Shown here piece by piece: positions 35,333-47,759 of a stretch of 64,000 nucleotides of DNA. This DNA comes from Martelella limonii (lineage in GTDB: Bacteria; Pseudomonadota; Alphaproteobacteria; Rhizobiales; Rhizobiaceae): contig NZ_JABUOU010000002.1 in NCBI RefSeq assembly GCF_013344475.1, positions 434,001 to 498,000 of the forward strand. Direction: 5' to 3'. Positions within the stretch are counted from its first letter, which is position 1; the number at the start of each line of letters is the position of its first letter. The notes under the pieces are model-generated. The model was not told the origin of the DNA, searched no databases, and saw only the letters and a program-made list of their open reading frames with translations. A program made the position numbers and the translations under genes.

Positions 35333-35751
35333 TCGGCGGGCCGGTCTTCGCCCTTGCCGTCGAAGCCGTGCATCTTCAGCGCCCATTGCAGGCCAACGAC
35401 GCCGCCCTTTATCGGCTGGATCATGGCAAAGGCGGCGATGGCCGTCAGCGGCACCCAGATGGCGAGATGGACCCAGTCGGGCACATCCATCAGCTCCGCT
35501 CCCGCCATGTAGCCGCCGACGATGAAGTGGCCGAGAACCAGGATGACAAGATAGGCCGGCAGGTCATCTGCGCGGTGGTGGTGAATTTCGGTGCCGCATT
35601 CCGCGCAGGCATCGACCGTTTTCAGGAAGCGGCCGAACAGCTTGCCCTTGCCGCAATTGGGGCAACGGCATTTCAGCCCGTTGATGATCGCGGGCATCAG
35701 CGCGCGTTCGCGCTTGTCACCATATCTTTGATGATCGCTCTGGTCGGCCAT
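35326..35751 (-). CDS. DUF983 zinc-ribbon membrane protein
   Basis: A 141-residue protein. An N-terminal zinc ribbon has two CxxC pairs (CRCPNCGKGKLF and ACAECGTEI), then two membrane helices (about 75-95 and 102-122) in DLPAYLVILVLGHFIVGGY and HLAIWVPLTAIAAFAMIQP. DUF983 proteins are widespread in alphaproteobacteria with unknown function. The ATG at 35751 gives the family start; the frame is open upstream into the aroC tail. A second DUF983 gene lies at 49016. Confidence 0.87.
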   Translation of the reverse strand: MADQSDHQRYGDKRERALMPAIINGLKCRCPNCGKGKLFGRFLKTVDACAECGTEIHHHRADDLPAYLVILVLGHFIVGGYMAGAELMDVPDWVHLAIWVPLTAIAAFAMIQPIKGGVVGLQWALKMHGFDGKGEDRPADY

Positions 35752-35818
35752 GCGTTTCTCCCTGACGCCCGACTGTTTCAGAACGGCGCGCCAAAGGCAA
35801 TCTCCGTCCGCGGCCGTC

Positions 35819-36916
35819 TCAGCCGAGGCGGCCGGTCTGGCCGCGATCGCGCAGATAATGATCGGCGATGGTGCATGCAAGCATGGCCTCGCCAATCGGC
35901 ACGGCACGGATGCCGACGCAGGGATCGTGGCGGCCCTTGGTGCGCAACTCGACTTCCTTCCCGTCCCGGTCGATGGACTGACGCGTCGTCAGGATCGAGG
36001 AGGTGGGCTTGACCGCAAACCGTGCGACGATGGGCTCGCCCGTCGATATGCCGCCGAGAATGCCGCCCGCATGGTTCGACAGGAAGCGCGGCCGGCCGTC
36101 ATTGCCGATCCGCATCTCGTCGGCGTTTTCCTCACCCGTCAGTTCGGCCGAATTGAAGCCTTCGCCGATCTCGACGCCCTTGACCGCGTTGATCGACATC
36201 AGGCCGGCGGCAATCTCCTGGTCGAGCTTGGCATAGATCGGCGCGCCAAGGCCTGCCGGAACGCCTTCGGCGACAACCTCGATCACCGCCCCGACCGATG
36301 AGCCCGCCTTGCGGATCTCGTCGAGATAGGCTTCCCATACGGGCACCATCTCGGCATCCGGGCAGAAGAAGGCATTGTTGTCGACCTCGTTCCAGTTCCA
36401 GTTGGCGCGGTTGACCCTGTGCTTGCCGATCTGTACCAGCGCGCCACGATAGCTGACATCGGGCAGCACCTTGCGGGCGAGGGCGCCGGCTGCAACGCGC
36501 GCTGCCGTCTCGCGCGCGGAAGAACGTCCGCCGCCGCGATAGTCACGCAGACCGTATTTCACGTCATAGGTATAATCGGCATGGCCGGGACGGTATTGAC
36601 GCGAGATTTCGCCGTAGTCCTTGGAGCGCTGGTCGGTGTTTTCGATCATCAGCGATATCGGCGTTCCGGTGGTGATGAAGGTGACGCCGTCATCCTGCGG
36701 CAGAACGCCGGACAGCACCTTCACCTCATCGGCCTCGCGGCGCTGGGTCACGAACCGCGACTGGCCGGGCTTGCGCCGGTCAAGGAAGGTCTGGATGTCT
36801 TCAAGCGTGAAGGCGATGCCGGGCGGGCAGCCATCCACCACGCAGCCAAGCGCCGGCCCGTGGCTTTCGCCCCAGGTGGTGACGCGGAACATATGCCCGA
36901 ATGTGTTGTGCGACAT
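35819..36916 (-). CDS. aroC: chorismate synthase
   Basis: Converts 5-enolpyruvylshikimate-3-phosphate to chorismate with reduced FMN, the last shikimate-pathway step. The 365-residue protein begins [20 protein letters not shown] and has [20 protein letters not shown] plus [14 protein letters not shown] in the FMN region, with the C-terminal [17 protein letters not shown]. The ATG at 36916 is chosen over a TTG one codon upstream. Other shikimate genes in this window: aroQ at 6051. Confidence 0.98.
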   Translation of the reverse strand: MSHNTFGHMFRVTTWGESHGPALGCVVDGCPPGIAFTLEDIQTFLDRRKPGQSRFVTQRREADEVKVLSGVLPQDDGVTFITTGTPISLMIENTDQRSKDYGEISRQYRPGHADYTYDVKYGLRDYRGGGRSSARETAARVAAGALARKVLPDVSYRGALVQIGKHRVNRANWNWNEVDNNAFFCPDAEMVPVWEAYLDEIRKAGSSVGAVIEVVAEGVPAGLGAPIYAKLDQEIAAGLMSINAVKGVEIGEGFNSAELTGEENADEMRIGNDGRPRFLSNHAGGILGGISTGEPIVARFAVKPTSSILTTRQSIDRDGKEVELRTKGRHDPCVGIRAVPIGEAMLACTIADHYLRDRGQTGRLG

Positions 36917-37117
36917 CAAAAACCTCCGCCGGCGCCGGCCTTTTCGTTTGGCACGGCTCTATAGCAATTGCTCATCCAGGGAAAGACCGGGGGCCGCGTT
37001 CGTCGATCATCCGACGTGCGGGGCCATGCCTGCGGCGCGCAGGAAGCATGCCATGTTCCCCACCCGGCGAGGGCCGTGACGTTTCATTCAGGCCGTAGCC
37101 CTCGGATGTGGAAAATC

Positions 37118-37711
37118 CTAGACAACCCATCCGATCGTGCCGGCTTCGGGATCGACGCTCAATATATTGTCCTGCGGGATCGGCAGTTCGGCGGCTTCGT
37201 GCGTGCTTGCGCCGCCGACGATCCGGAACAGGGCGCGGATGACACCGCCATGGGCGACGCAAACCGTCGGACCGACAACGTCCTTGAGCCATGCGCCGAC
37301 GCGCCAGGAGAGGATCTCGTAGCTTTCGGCATCATCGCCCGGCGGCACGAAGGCCCACTTGTCCTGCTCGCGCTGTTCGAGAAGGGCAGGGCTGATGTCT
37401 CCGACTTCCTTCAGCGTCCGGCCTTCCCAGTCGCCGAAGGAGAGTTCCTTCAGCCGGTCGTCGGTGCGGTAGAGTTCCGGTGTCAGGCCCATCGAGGCGC
37501 GGACCCGCTCCATGGTTTCGCGGGTTCTGGAAAGCGGGCTTGCGACGAAATCGTAAAGGCCCGTTTCCGAGCCGAGGATTTCTGCCAACTGCTTGCCATT
37601 GCCGGTTGCCTGGCCGCGACCGGTTTCGTTCAGCGGTATGTCCTTCTGGCCCTGAAGCCTGAAGGCGGCGTTCCAGTCGGTCTGGCCGTGGCGGATGACA
37701 TAGATCTGCAA
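37118..37711 (-). CDS. histidine phosphatase family protein
   Basis: A 197-residue phosphoglycerate-mutase-like phosphatase. The catalytic RHG is in IYVIRHGQTDWNA, the arginine of SPLSRTRETMERV follows, and the second catalytic His is in VCVAHGGVIRALFR. The only start before the RHG motif is a TTG at 37711 with GGGACC upstream, so translation begins at TTG. Substrate not inferable; the gene lies about 200 bp upstream of aroC on the same strand. Confidence 0.9.
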   Translation of the reverse strand: MQIYVIRHGQTDWNAAFRLQGQKDIPLNETGRGQATGNGKQLAEILGSETGLYDFVASPLSRTRETMERVRASMGLTPELYRTDDRLKELSFGDWEGRTLKEVGDISPALLEQREQDKWAFVPPGDDAESYEILSWRVGAWLKDVVGPTVCVAHGGVIRALFRIVGGASTHEAAELPIPQDNILSVDPEAGTIGWVV

Positions 37712-37843
37712 TGTTCAGGTCCCGTTATGGCTTTGCATCACCTGATCAAATTTCATTACAGTGCGATGCTAAAATTCAGATGGGTTTTTGTGTTTTGCAC
37801 ACTTTTGGGAGGAGCGGCGGGGATTGTCCCGCGCGAAAATGAA

Positions 37844-37869
37844 AAAGGCGCGGTCATGGCCGCGCCTTT
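37844..37869 (-). terminator. intrinsic terminator of fabI
   Basis: AAAGGCGCGG (37844-37853), loop TCATGG, CCGCGCCTTT (37860-37869). On the minus strand it runs into TTTTTC. It begins 5 bp after the fabI stop. Confidence 0.85.
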
Positions 37870-37874
37870 GATCG

Positions 37875-38693
37875 TCAGTCCTTGACCACCGAGATGTCGG
37901 GCGCGTCCACGGCCTTCATGCCGACGACGTGATAGCCCGAATCGGCATGAAGCACCTCGCCGGTGATCGAGGTGGAAAGGTCCGACAGCAGGAACAGCGC
38001 GGTGTTGCCGACCTCGTCGATCGTGACGTTGCGCTTCAGCGGCGAATTGTACTCGTTCCACTTCAGGATGTAGCGGAAGTCGCCGATCGCGGAGCCTGCA
38101 AGCGTCTTGATCGGGCCTGCCGAAATGGCGTTGATGCGGATGCCGCGGCCGCCGACATCGACGGCCATATAGCGCACGCTCGCTTCAAGGGCCGCCTTGG
38201 CGACACCCATGACATTGTAATGCGGCATCACCTTTTCGGCGCCGTAATAGGTCAGCGTGATCATCGATCCGCCGTCATTCATCATCTTCTCGGCGCGGCG
38301 GGCAATGGCGGTAAAGGAATAGACCGAGATATCCATCGACTTCGCGAAGTTCTCGCGCGAGGTATCGATATAGCGACCGGTCAGCTCTTCCTTGTCGGAA
38401 AAGGCGATGGCGTGAACGACGAAATCGATCTTGCCCCATTCCTGCTCAAGCTTCGCGAACACGTCGTCGATGCTGGCCGGATCGGTAACGTCGCAGTGGC
38501 CCGCCATGAGGGCGTTCAGTTCTGCTGCCAGCGGCTCAACCCGCTTCTTCAGGTTGTCGCCCTGCCACGTCAGTGCAATTTCGGCTCCGGCGTCATGACA
38601 CGCTTTGGCAATGCCCCATGCAATCGAACGGTTATTGGCGACACCGAGGATAATGCCGCGTTTGCCTTTCATGAGGCCGGTTGCTTCCGCCAT
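37875..38693 (-). CDS. fabI: enoyl-ACP reductase (NADH)
   Basis: Reduces trans-2-enoyl-ACP in the last step of each fatty acid elongation cycle; target of triclosan in many species. The 272-residue protein is the exact family length. It has the SDR start GLMKGKRGIILGVANNRSIAWG and the catalytic Y-x6-K in YYGAEKVMPHYNVMGVAKAA. The ATG at 38693 matches the family N-terminus. Rhizobia often carry two FabI paralogues; which one this is cannot be told. Divergent from pdxH. Confidence 0.95.
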   Translation of the reverse strand: MAEATGLMKGKRGIILGVANNRSIAWGIAKACHDAGAEIALTWQGDNLKKRVEPLAAELNALMAGHCDVTDPASIDDVFAKLEQEWGKIDFVVHAIAFSDKEELTGRYIDTSRENFAKSMDISVYSFTAIARRAEKMMNDGGSMITLTYYGAEKVMPHYNVMGVAKAALEASVRYMAVDVGGRGIRINAISAGPIKTLAGSAIGDFRYILKWNEYNSPLKRNVTIDEVGNTALFLLSDLSTSITGEVLHADSGYHVVGMKAVDAPDISVVKD

Positions 38694-38922
38694 GTGTCGA
38701 TGCTCCTTGAAACTCATTTGGTTTCTGCCTATGGCATAGGCGGCTAAACGGTTCAAGCTGGCCTTTCTTTGTGTCACCTGCTTTCGCGATGTAAAAGCGC
38801 CTTGCAACGGGGCGCGGTTTGCGCTTCGCTGATTTCGAACCATGCCTCAGGCCTTACGCAGAAATCCGAAGACGATGCGGCAGTGCCTGCGGCAGACAAG
38901 ACACGATCCGGGAGTGACGAGA

Positions 38923-39543
38923 ATGGTTGACGGGAGCGGCGGCAAGGCCGATTTCACCAAGGAGAGCGATCCCTTCGAACTGTTCGCCAAATGGCTGAAG
39001 GACGCCGAGGCAAGCGAGCCGAACGATCCGAGCGCTGTTGCGGTCGCCACCGTCGATGAGGATGGCCTGCCGAATGTGCGCATGGTCCTGATGAAGGAAT
39101 TCGACAAGAACGGCTTCGTTTTCTACACGAATTTCGAAAGCCAGAAGGGCCGGGAGCTGCTCGGCCAGCCAAAGGCTGCGATGTGCTTCCACTGGAAAAC
39201 GCTGCGTCGCCAGGTGCGGTTGAGGGGCCCGGTAGAGGTCGTATCCGAAGAAGAGGCGGACGCCTATTTCCAGTCGCGCCCGAGGGGCAGCCGCATCGGC
39301 GCCTGGGCGTCGAAACAATCGCGTGCGCTTGAAAGCCGCTTCGCGCTCGAAACGGCGGTTGCGCAGACGACGGCGCGCTACGGCGTCGGCGAAATTCCGC
39401 GCCCGCCATACTGGTCCGGTTTCCGGCTGAAGCCGGTTTCGATCGAGTTCTGGCATGACGGCAAGTTCCGTCTCCACGACCGCATCGAATTCCGCCGCAA
39501 TGCGGCCGAGGGCGGCTGGCACAAGGTTCGCATGTATCCTTAA
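38923..39543 (+). CDS. pdxH: pyridoxamine 5'-phosphate oxidase
   Basis: FMN-dependent oxidation of pyridoxine/pyridoxamine 5'-phosphate to PLP. The 206-residue protein starts [20 protein letters not shown]. It has [20 protein letters not shown], the FMN-binding [14 protein letters not shown], and the C-terminal PP-x-W-x-G-F-R-L-K-P ([11 protein letters not shown]) and [10 protein letters not shown] signatures. GGGAG precedes the ATG; the frame is open to 38842 without family features. A short gap leads to the UPF0303 gene. Confidence 0.96.
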   Translation: MVDGSGGKADFTKESDPFELFAKWLKDAEASEPNDPSAVAVATVDEDGLPNVRMVLMKEFDKNGFVFYTNFESQKGRELLGQPKAAMCFHWKTLRRQVRLRGPVEVVSEEEADAYFQSRPRGSRIGAWASKQSRALESRFALETAVAQTTARYGVGEIPRPPYWSGFRLKPVSIEFWHDGKFRLHDRIEFRRNAAEGGWHKVRMYP

Positions 39544-39557
39544 GAAAGAGGCCGAAG

Positions 39558-40022
39558 ATGACGCGGGAACTGGAAGATCAGGTGGCAGAGGAAGAGCGGA
39601 CGCTTGTTTTTGGCCGCTTTGACGAGGAAGACGCATGGGATCTCGGTCAGCGGCTGGTTGATCGCGCCATGGCGCACGCAGCCCCGGTGGTGATCGATAT
39701 CCGCACGCCGAGCAGGACGCTGTTTCACGCGGCGCTGCCCGGTTCTGCTCCCGACAATGATCTGTGGGCCAGGCGCAAGTCGAACACCGTTTTCCATTTT
39801 CACCGTTCGTCCTACGCCATCGAGCTGGAACATCGCCGCAAGGGCCGGTCCATCGGGCCGGAGCTCGGGCTGAGCCTTTCCGATTACGCCGACCATGGCG
39901 GCAGCTTTCCGGTGCGCATCAGGCGCGTCGGCGTCGTGGCCGCCATCACGGTCTCCGGCCTTGCGAGCAAGGACGATCACGCGCTGATCGTCGGCGTGCT
40001 CAGGGAGTTCGTGAAGGCGTAG
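39558..40022 (+). CDS. UPF0303/heme-degrading domain protein
   Basis: A 154-residue protein of the UPF0303/HbpS-like family: LEDQVAEEERTLVFGRFDEE, VDRAMAHAAPVVIDIRTP, RRKSNTVFHFHRSSYAIELE and a C-terminal VRIRRVGVVAAITVSGLASK. Some relatives (HbpS, DUF336) bind and degrade heme, others are uncharacterised, so the function is open. The ATG is 14 bp after the pdxH stop with GAAAGAGG upstream, so it probably shares the pdxH transcript. Confidence 0.82.
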   Translation: MTRELEDQVAEEERTLVFGRFDEEDAWDLGQRLVDRAMAHAAPVVIDIRTPSRTLFHAALPGSAPDNDLWARRKSNTVFHFHRSSYAIELEHRRKGRSIGPELGLSLSDYADHGGSFPVRIRRVGVVAAITVSGLASKDDHALIVGVLREFVKA

Positions 40023-40039
40023 AATCCGGGATCTGTCCC

Positions 40040-40597
40040 TCAGGGACGGTCACTGCCGCAAAGCGATCCGGTCTCGCGCGCAAGGACGCTTGCCTCCGAC
40101 CGTTGCCAGCTTGTCGGAACCGGTTTCTGCATCATGATCAGTGGGAAGGGCAGGCCGTTGTCGTCGGTCGCGCGCCGTTTGATGCCGCAAAAGCCGTGAC
40201 GGCGGTAGAAGGCAAGCGCGCGGTGGTTGGCGGCGTAGACCTCCAGCAGAAGATGGCCCTTGAGGCGGAAGGCATGGTCGAGGAGCGCTGACCCTATGCC
40301 GCCGCCCTGACAATCCGGCGACACGAACAGGCCGCCGATGAAACTGTCGATCAGGCCGACGAAGCCGATCGGCGTTTCGCCGGATACAGCGACCCAGGTT
40401 TCCGTTTCCGGCAGGTATTTTTCCGCAACCAGCTTCTTCTGCGTTTCGAGCAGATGCTCTGGCAGGAAGTGGTGCGAGATAGCGGAGGCCGCATGCCAGA
40501 TATCGGCCAGCACGCGATTGTCATCCGCCCGATAGGGGCGAATGACATGCTCGGATGAAAATGATGCCCCGAGAGGGGAACGGGCTACGCAATACAT
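40040..40597 (-). CDS. GNAT family N-acetyltransferase
   Basis: A 185-residue GNAT. The acetyl-CoA motif A is LFVSPDCQGGGIGSALLDHA and the C-terminal motif is AFYRRHGFCGIKRR. The N-terminal core starts HVIRPYRADDNRVLADIW. The ATG at 40597 is the best start, though an upstream TTG at 40627 and weak ribosome signals leave it uncertain. It converges with the UPF0303 gene and follows tldD on the same strand. Substrate unknown. Confidence 0.83.
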   Translation of the reverse strand: MYCVARSPLGASFSSEHVIRPYRADDNRVLADIWHAASAISHHFLPEHLLETQKKLVAEKYLPETETWVAVSGETPIGFVGLIDSFIGGLFVSPDCQGGGIGSALLDHAFRLKGHLLLEVYAANHRALAFYRRHGFCGIKRRATDDNGLPFPLIMMQKPVPTSWQRSEASVLARETGSLCGSDRP

Positions 40598-40666
40598 TGG
40601 CGCATTGAGCCCGAAAGCCGTAAACAATCCGCTAAAGCCGCTAAAGCCGCTAAGGCGCGGCTGTCC

Positions 40667-42085
40667 TCATGCCTGCGTGCCGCCGACGGTGATCTGGTCG
40701 AGCCTGAGATGCGGCTGGCCGACACCGACGGGGACCCACTGGCCTGCCTTGCCGCAATTGCCGATGCCATTGTCGAGCGCGAGGTCGTTGCCGACCATCG
40801 AGACCCGCTTCATCGCTTCCGGTCCGTTGCCGATCAGGGTCGCGCCCTTGATCGGTGCGCCGATCTTGCCGTTTTCGATCAGATAGGCCTCGGTGCAGGA
40901 GAACACGAACTGGCCCGATGTGATGTCGACCTGCCCGCCGCCGAAGGTGACGGCATAGATGCCCTTCTTGACCGAGGCGATGATCTCTTCCTTGGTCTTG
41001 TCGCCGGCAAGCATGTAGGTGTTGGTCATGCGCGGCATCGGCAGGCTTGAATAGGATTCCCGCCGCCCGTTGCCGGTGGGGGCAACGCCCATCAGCCGTG
41101 CATTCATGCGGTCCTGCATGTAGCCGGTAAGCCTGCCGTTTTCGATCAGCACATTATAGGCGGAGGGCGTGCCCTCGTCATCGATCGAGATCGAACCGCG
41201 GCGGCTTTCGATCGTGCCGTCGTCGACGATGGTGACGCCGGGTGCCGCCACCATCTCGCCGACAAGGCCTGAAAAGGCAGAGAGGTTCTTGCGGTTGAAA
41301 TCGCCCTCGAGCCCGTGGCCGACGGCCTCATGGATCATCACGCCCGGCCAGCCATTGCCGAGCACCACGTCCATGGTCCCGGCCGGCGCCTCGATCGCCT
41401 CGAGATTGACGAAGGCCTTGCGCAGCGCCTCTTCGGCGCCAGACTGCCAGTCCTGGCGGGCAAACAGATCGGCAAAGCCATGCCGTCCGCCGATGCCGAA
41501 GGAGCCTGTTTCCTGGCGGTCGCCATCGCCGACGATCACCGAAATGTTGAGCCGCGTCATCGGCCGCACGTCGCTGGCGCGGTAACCGTCGGCGCGCAAT
41601 ATGTCGACGATCTGGTGGCTTGCGGCAAGCGAGGCGGAGACCTGCCGCACGCGCGGATCGCGTTCGCGCAAATAGGCATCGATCTCGCCGAGCAGCTGGA
41701 CCTTCTCCTCGAAGGAGGGCGCGCCGATCGGGTTTTCCTCGGAATAAAGACGCGTGTTGGTGCCGCGCGGCGGCTCGGCATAGGTGCCCGCATAGCCGTT
41801 GGTGACGGCCTTTGCGGTTTCGGCGGCCCGCTTCAGGGCGCCCAGCGACAGTTCGCCTGCGTGGGCAAAGCCGCTGGCGTCGCCCGCGACGGCGCGCAAC
41901 CCGAAGCCGTGGCCGGTATTGAACGAGCCGCTCTTCAGGCGTCCGTCATCAAAGGAGAGCGATTCGCTCTGGGAATATTCGACATAGAGTTCGCCGTCAT
42001 CGGCATCGTGGAGCGTGTCTTCCACGACCCTCCGGATTGTCGCTTCATCGGCATCGAAATGGCTGAGGAGGTCGCGGTCGGTCAT
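40667..42085 (-). CDS. tldD: TldD metalloprotease
   Basis: Subunit of the TldD/TldE zinc protease that matures modified peptides and CcdA-like antitoxins. The 472-residue protein has the metal-binding motif HEAVGHGLEGD (H-E-x3-H), the GGRHGFADLFARQDW region, and the C-terminal VSMVGNDLALDNGIGNCGKA. Three in-frame ATGs (42121, 42112, 42085) precede the family start; 42085 has GGAAACCACC before it and gives the usual length. The partner gene tldE/pmbA is not in this window. It lies 59 bp downstream of the IalB gene. Confidence 0.95.
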   Translation of the reverse strand: MTDRDLLSHFDADEATIRRVVEDTLHDADDGELYVEYSQSESLSFDDGRLKSGSFNTGHGFGLRAVAGDASGFAHAGELSLGALKRAAETAKAVTNGYAGTYAEPPRGTNTRLYSEENPIGAPSFEEKVQLLGEIDAYLRERDPRVRQVSASLAASHQIVDILRADGYRASDVRPMTRLNISVIVGDGDRQETGSFGIGGRHGFADLFARQDWQSGAEEALRKAFVNLEAIEAPAGTMDVVLGNGWPGVMIHEAVGHGLEGDFNRKNLSAFSGLVGEMVAAPGVTIVDDGTIESRRGSISIDDEGTPSAYNVLIENGRLTGYMQDRMNARLMGVAPTGNGRRESYSSLPMPRMTNTYMLAGDKTKEEIIASVKKGIYAVTFGGGQVDITSGQFVFSCTEAYLIENGKIGAPIKGATLIGNGPEAMKRVSMVGNDLALDNGIGNCGKAGQWVPVGVGQPHLRLDQITVGGTQA

Positions 42086-42144
42086 GGTGGTTTCCGTCTT
42101 CTTGTCGTTCATGACGCCCATATAGGAATGATCGCCGGGCGATA

Positions 42145-42957
42145 TCAGGGCAGATTGTCGAAACCCTCGACGAAGCCGGTAAGGTCGACCGGAATGCCGA
42201 TCGTGTCCTGATCGACGGAGAAGGTGAGCGTGAAAACCGCCTCGCGGCCGGCGCGCATGATCTTCATCAGATCCTCGTCGATGTCGATCTCGACATAGCA
42301 GCCGTCGAGATAGCATCGGGTAAAGTAACCCTTTCCGATATTCACGCCGTCGACGAACATGTCCATGCCGGACGGCAGGAAGACACCGAGCGGGGAGAGG
42401 ATGCGCAACAGCGTTGCCTCGCGGTCGGCGGTCTTCAGCACGGCGATCGAAAGCCCGATTTCCGGACGGTCCTCGGCAATCACGTTCTGCATCAGCGCGC
42501 ATTGCTCGACGCTCGATCCGGGCGGCTGGTCGCAGATCGTCGACCATGCGCCGTGATTCTCGCGGACCACGTTTTCCGTGACTGTGTCCTCTGCGGGGAT
42601 CGGCAGCGGAGCCAGTTCTTCCTCGCTCGCCTGCGCATCGGCATCGCTTGTCGCAGCACCGGGCTCATCAGCTGCAGGCGCGGGCGTCGCATCCGCTGCG
42701 CCCTCAGTCTCGGGCGCCTGCGTTGTTTGCGGCTCGGCTTCTCCAACAGACGCCTCAGGCGTTTCTTCTGCCGCGGTGGTTTCCGGTGCGGCCTGATCCG
42801 TCCCTGTCGCGGGTTCCTCGACGGGACGGGAGGTGCGGGCCGAAGGCGCAGCGCCGCTATCCTGCGCGCTTGCCGGAAGGGCAGTGGAACACAGCAACGC
42901 GGCGAGGGCGAGCGCGCCTGCCTTGCGATACGCATGATTTGCAAGAACGACAGGCAT
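42145..42957 (-). CDS. invasion-associated locus B (IalB) family protein
   Basis: A 270-residue exported protein. A signal peptide (about 1-32, ending LPASA-QD) leads to a long low-complexity segment (about 33-125) of Ala, Pro, Glu and Thr, then the IalB domain (about 130-265) with its cysteine pairs (WSTICDQ, VEQCALMQ; FTRCYLDGCYVEI). IalB was named for red-cell invasion in Bartonella; in free-living Rhizobiales the role is envelope-related and unclear. The ATG at 42957 gives the signal peptide. Divergent from the cytochrome oxidase operon. Confidence 0.85.
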   Translation of the reverse strand: MPVVLANHAYRKAGALALAALLCSTALPASAQDSGAAPSARTSRPVEEPATGTDQAAPETTAAEETPEASVGEAEPQTTQAPETEGAADATPAPAADEPGAATSDADAQASEEELAPLPIPAEDTVTENVVRENHGAWSTICDQPPGSSVEQCALMQNVIAEDRPEIGLSIAVLKTADREATLLRILSPLGVFLPSGMDMFVDGVNIGKGYFTRCYLDGCYVEIDIDEDLMKIMRAGREAVFTLTFSVDQDTIGIPVDLTGFVEGFDNLP

Positions 42958-43318
42958 TGGGCGGGCTCCTCGGCTGATTAGGACGGTCTTAATTACCACA
43001 ACCGGCTTTGTGCCGCGTTCGAAAGAAATTTTCAACGGCTGAAGAAGGACTTGACCTGGGAAAGGGCGGCGAAATATCACTGTGAACTTATGCCGCAGCT
43101 GACAATTTGACGCTTCAAATCAGCAAATGCTATGGCATAATTGTGACTGAGGGAGAAAAACCGGGTCGATGATGTCATTGGATCGCCGGGCAAGGGGTGC
43201 GCCCCGGGTGGGAGATGATATCATGGCCGCCACGCGATGCGCGCGGTTTTGATCTTTCAGAGGCAGTCGAACAGGGATCCGGTCTGGTTTCAGCCAGACA
43301 TTGGTGGGAGAATTCAAC
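42958..43318. other. 361-bp divergent spacer with candidate cox promoter
   Basis: On the plus strand TTGACG (43107-43112) is followed after 17 nt by CTATGG (43130-43135), matching the alphaproteobacterial -35 TTGAC/-10 CTAT pattern. That would give a long leader of about 180 nt before coxB. The leader holds a small GC hairpin (GGGG-TGCG-CCCC at 43194-43205). No convincing gene is present. Confidence 0.4.
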
Positions 43319-45875
<2,557 letters not shown>

Positions 45876-45897
45876 GCGGAGCGAAAGAAACTGGTCT

Positions 45898-45928
45898 CGC
45901 GCGCCGCTTCCGGCGCGCGGGCCTTTTT
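45898..45928 (+). terminator. intrinsic terminator after coxA
   Basis: CGCGCGCCG (45898-45906), loop CTTC, CGGCGCGCG (45911-45919), then GGCCTTTTT. A 9-bp GC stem between the structural genes and the assembly genes; it may only attenuate, lowering ctaB-ctaE expression relative to coxBA. Confidence 0.82.
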
Positions 45929-45944
45929 GAAATGAGAGCGGATA

Positions 45945-46871
45945 ATGACAGCAATCGACAATGAACTCGGCGGCGATCTCGTGCTTTCGGAAGCGACCGG
46001 ACGCGACTATTTCGCGCTGCTGAAGCCCCGGGTAATGTCGCTGGTCGTGTTCACGGCCTTTGCCGGCCTGTTCCTGGCGCCAGGGCCGATCAACCCGGTC
46101 ATGGGCGCGATCGCCATTCTCTGCATCGCGGTTGGCGCAGGCGCCGCCGGTGCGCTGAACATGTGGTACGACGCCGATATCGACGCGATCATGTCGCGCA
46201 CGGCAAAGCGCCCGATTCCCGCGGGCAAGGTCCGCCGGGATGAAGCGCTGGCCTTCGGCATCGCGCTTTCCTGCTTCTCCGTGGCGACGCTTGGCCTTGC
46301 GATCAACTGGTTCGCGGCCGGCCTTCTCGCCTTCACGATCTTCTATTACGCCGTGTTCTACACGATGTGGCTGAAGCGGGCGACGCCGCAGAACATCGTG
46401 ATCGGCGGTGCAGCCGGCGCATTTCCGCCCATGATCGGCTGGGCCGCCGTCACCGGCGGCATTTCGCTCGACAGCGTCATCCTGTTCTCGATCACCTTCC
46501 TGTGGACTCCGCCGCATTTCTGGGCGCTCGCGCTCTTCAAGAAGGGCGACTACGACGACGTTGGCATTCCGATGATGCCGAACGTTGCCGGCGAGGCTTC
46601 CACCAAGAACCAGATGGTTGTCTATGCGGTGCTGACGGCCATTGCCGGCGTCGCGCCGTGGTTCACGGGTCTTGCAAGCCCCTTCTATGCGGTCTTCGCT
46701 GCAGCGCTCGGCGGTTACTTCGTCTATCATTCGCTCAAGGTGCGCGCGATGGCCGAGGGCGACCAGAAGATGGTGCCGGCCAAGAAGATGTTTGGCTATT
46801 CGCTCTTCTATCTTTCAGCGATCTTCGCCGCTCTGATCGTCGATCGTGCCGCAATGTTGATGATCGGGTGA
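45945..46871 (+). CDS. ctaB: protoheme IX farnesyltransferase (heme O synthase)
   Basis: Farnesylates protoheme IX to heme O, precursor of the heme a used by CtaD. The 308-residue UbiA-family protein has about nine membrane helices and the Mg-binding motif [20 protein letters not shown] (D-x3-D). The second acidic loop is in [13 protein letters not shown]. It lies between the coxA terminator and coxF, 4 bp before the latter. Confidence 0.97.
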   Translation: MTAIDNELGGDLVLSEATGRDYFALLKPRVMSLVVFTAFAGLFLAPGPINPVMGAIAILCIAVGAGAAGALNMWYDADIDAIMSRTAKRPIPAGKVRRDEALAFGIALSCFSVATLGLAINWFAAGLLAFTIFYYAVFYTMWLKRATPQNIVIGGAAGAFPPMIGWAAVTGGISLDSVILFSITFLWTPPHFWALALFKKGDYDDVGIPMMPNVAGEASTKNQMVVYAVLTAIAGVAPWFTGLASPFYAVFAAALGGYFVYHSLKVRAMAEGDQKMVPAKKMFGYSLFYLSAIFAALIVDRAAMLMIG

Positions 46872-46875
46872 TAGG

Positions 46876-47010
46876 ATGATCGAGACCGTCAAGCTGACCG
46901 AAAAGCAGAAGAAGGCCCGGCGCGCGCGCAATATCGCGCTTGGCTTCGTGCTGTTCGGCCTTGTGGCCCTGTTTTACATCATGACCATGGTGAAGCTCGG
47001 CGCTTCGTGA
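46876..47010 (+). CDS. CoxF-like small cytochrome oxidase protein
   Basis: A 44-residue protein: a charged N-terminus ([18 protein letters not shown]) and one membrane helix (about 20-41, [19 protein letters not shown]). Alphaproteobacterial cox operons commonly carry such a small gene between ctaB and ctaG, named CoxF or a subunit-IV-like protein. The ATG is 4 bp after the ctaB stop, with ATAGG before it. Its exact role in assembly or stability of the oxidase is inferred from position. Confidence 0.85.
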   Translation: MIETVKLTEKQKKARRARNIALGFVLFGLVALFYIMTMVKLGAS

Positions 47011-47033
47011 GCGATCCGTTGGGGGGAGAGGGT

Positions 47034-47615
47034 ATGACTGACGTGAGCGATAAGCGGCAACGCAACAACGGCGCCATCGTGCTGATGTGCCTCACTTTCG
47101 TCGTGGGCATGACGGCGATGAGCTTTGCCGCCGTTCCGCTTTACCGCATCTTCTGTCAGGTCACCGGCTATAACGGCACGGCCCAGCGCGTGGAGCAATA
47201 TTCGAATGTCGTGCTCGACCAGACGGTCAAGGTGACCTTTGATGCCAATGTCGCACCGGGTCTCGACTGGGAGTTCACGCCTGAGCAGAAATCGGTCTCG
47301 CCGAAGATCGGCGAGACGGTGCAGGTGATGTTCCATGCCCGCAACAAGAGCAGCGAGCCTGTGCGTGGCCAGGCCATCTTCAACGTGACGCCGCTGCAGG
47401 CTGGCGCCTATTTCAACAAGGTCGAGTGCTTCTGCTTTACCGAGACGGTGCTTCAGCCCGGCGAGACGCTGGAAATGCCGGTGGTCTTCTTTGTCGATCC
47501 GGCATTCGCGGATGCCGAGGAAACGCGGGATATCCGGGTGCTGACGCTGTCCTATACGTTTTTCGAGCACGAGAAACCGGTTGCGGCCGTCAAGGCGGTC
47601 GCGGAACCTTCGTAA
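47034..47615 (+). CDS. ctaG: cytochrome c oxidase assembly protein CtaG (Cox11)
   Basis: Inserts copper into the CuB site of subunit I. The 193-residue protein has one N-terminal membrane helix (about 14-36) and a periplasmic beta-domain with the copper-binding CFCF in [15 protein letters not shown] and the conserved FCQVTGYNG. The ATG at 47034 is chosen for the GGGAGAGGGT before it; a GTG at 47007 overlapping the coxF stop is also in frame. Confidence 0.95.
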   Translation: MTDVSDKRQRNNGAIVLMCLTFVVGMTAMSFAAVPLYRIFCQVTGYNGTAQRVEQYSNVVLDQTVKVTFDANVAPGLDWEFTPEQKSVSPKIGETVQVMFHARNKSSEPVRGQAIFNVTPLQAGAYFNKVECFCFTETVLQPGETLEMPVVFFVDPAFADAEETRDIRVLTLSYTFFEHEKPVAAVKAVAEPS

Positions 47616-47759
47616 CGAGCCGCCGATTATTTGAGGCGGGGATTGATTAAGACGGTGAATTCGGACCAAATGCTTTGAAAGCTTCGGTTGATTTGCCAGA
47701 GAGTTTACTGAAGCGGCGCCCGACGGGAGCTTCAGGGAGAGAGGAAACGGGGACCAGGA

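Noticed and set aside
43169-43252. 27-codon frame in the coxB leader (two adjacent ATGs)
   Set aside because: The purine-rich stretch is about 13 nt from the ATG and the Arg-rich product looks random; could be a leader peptide but unsupported.
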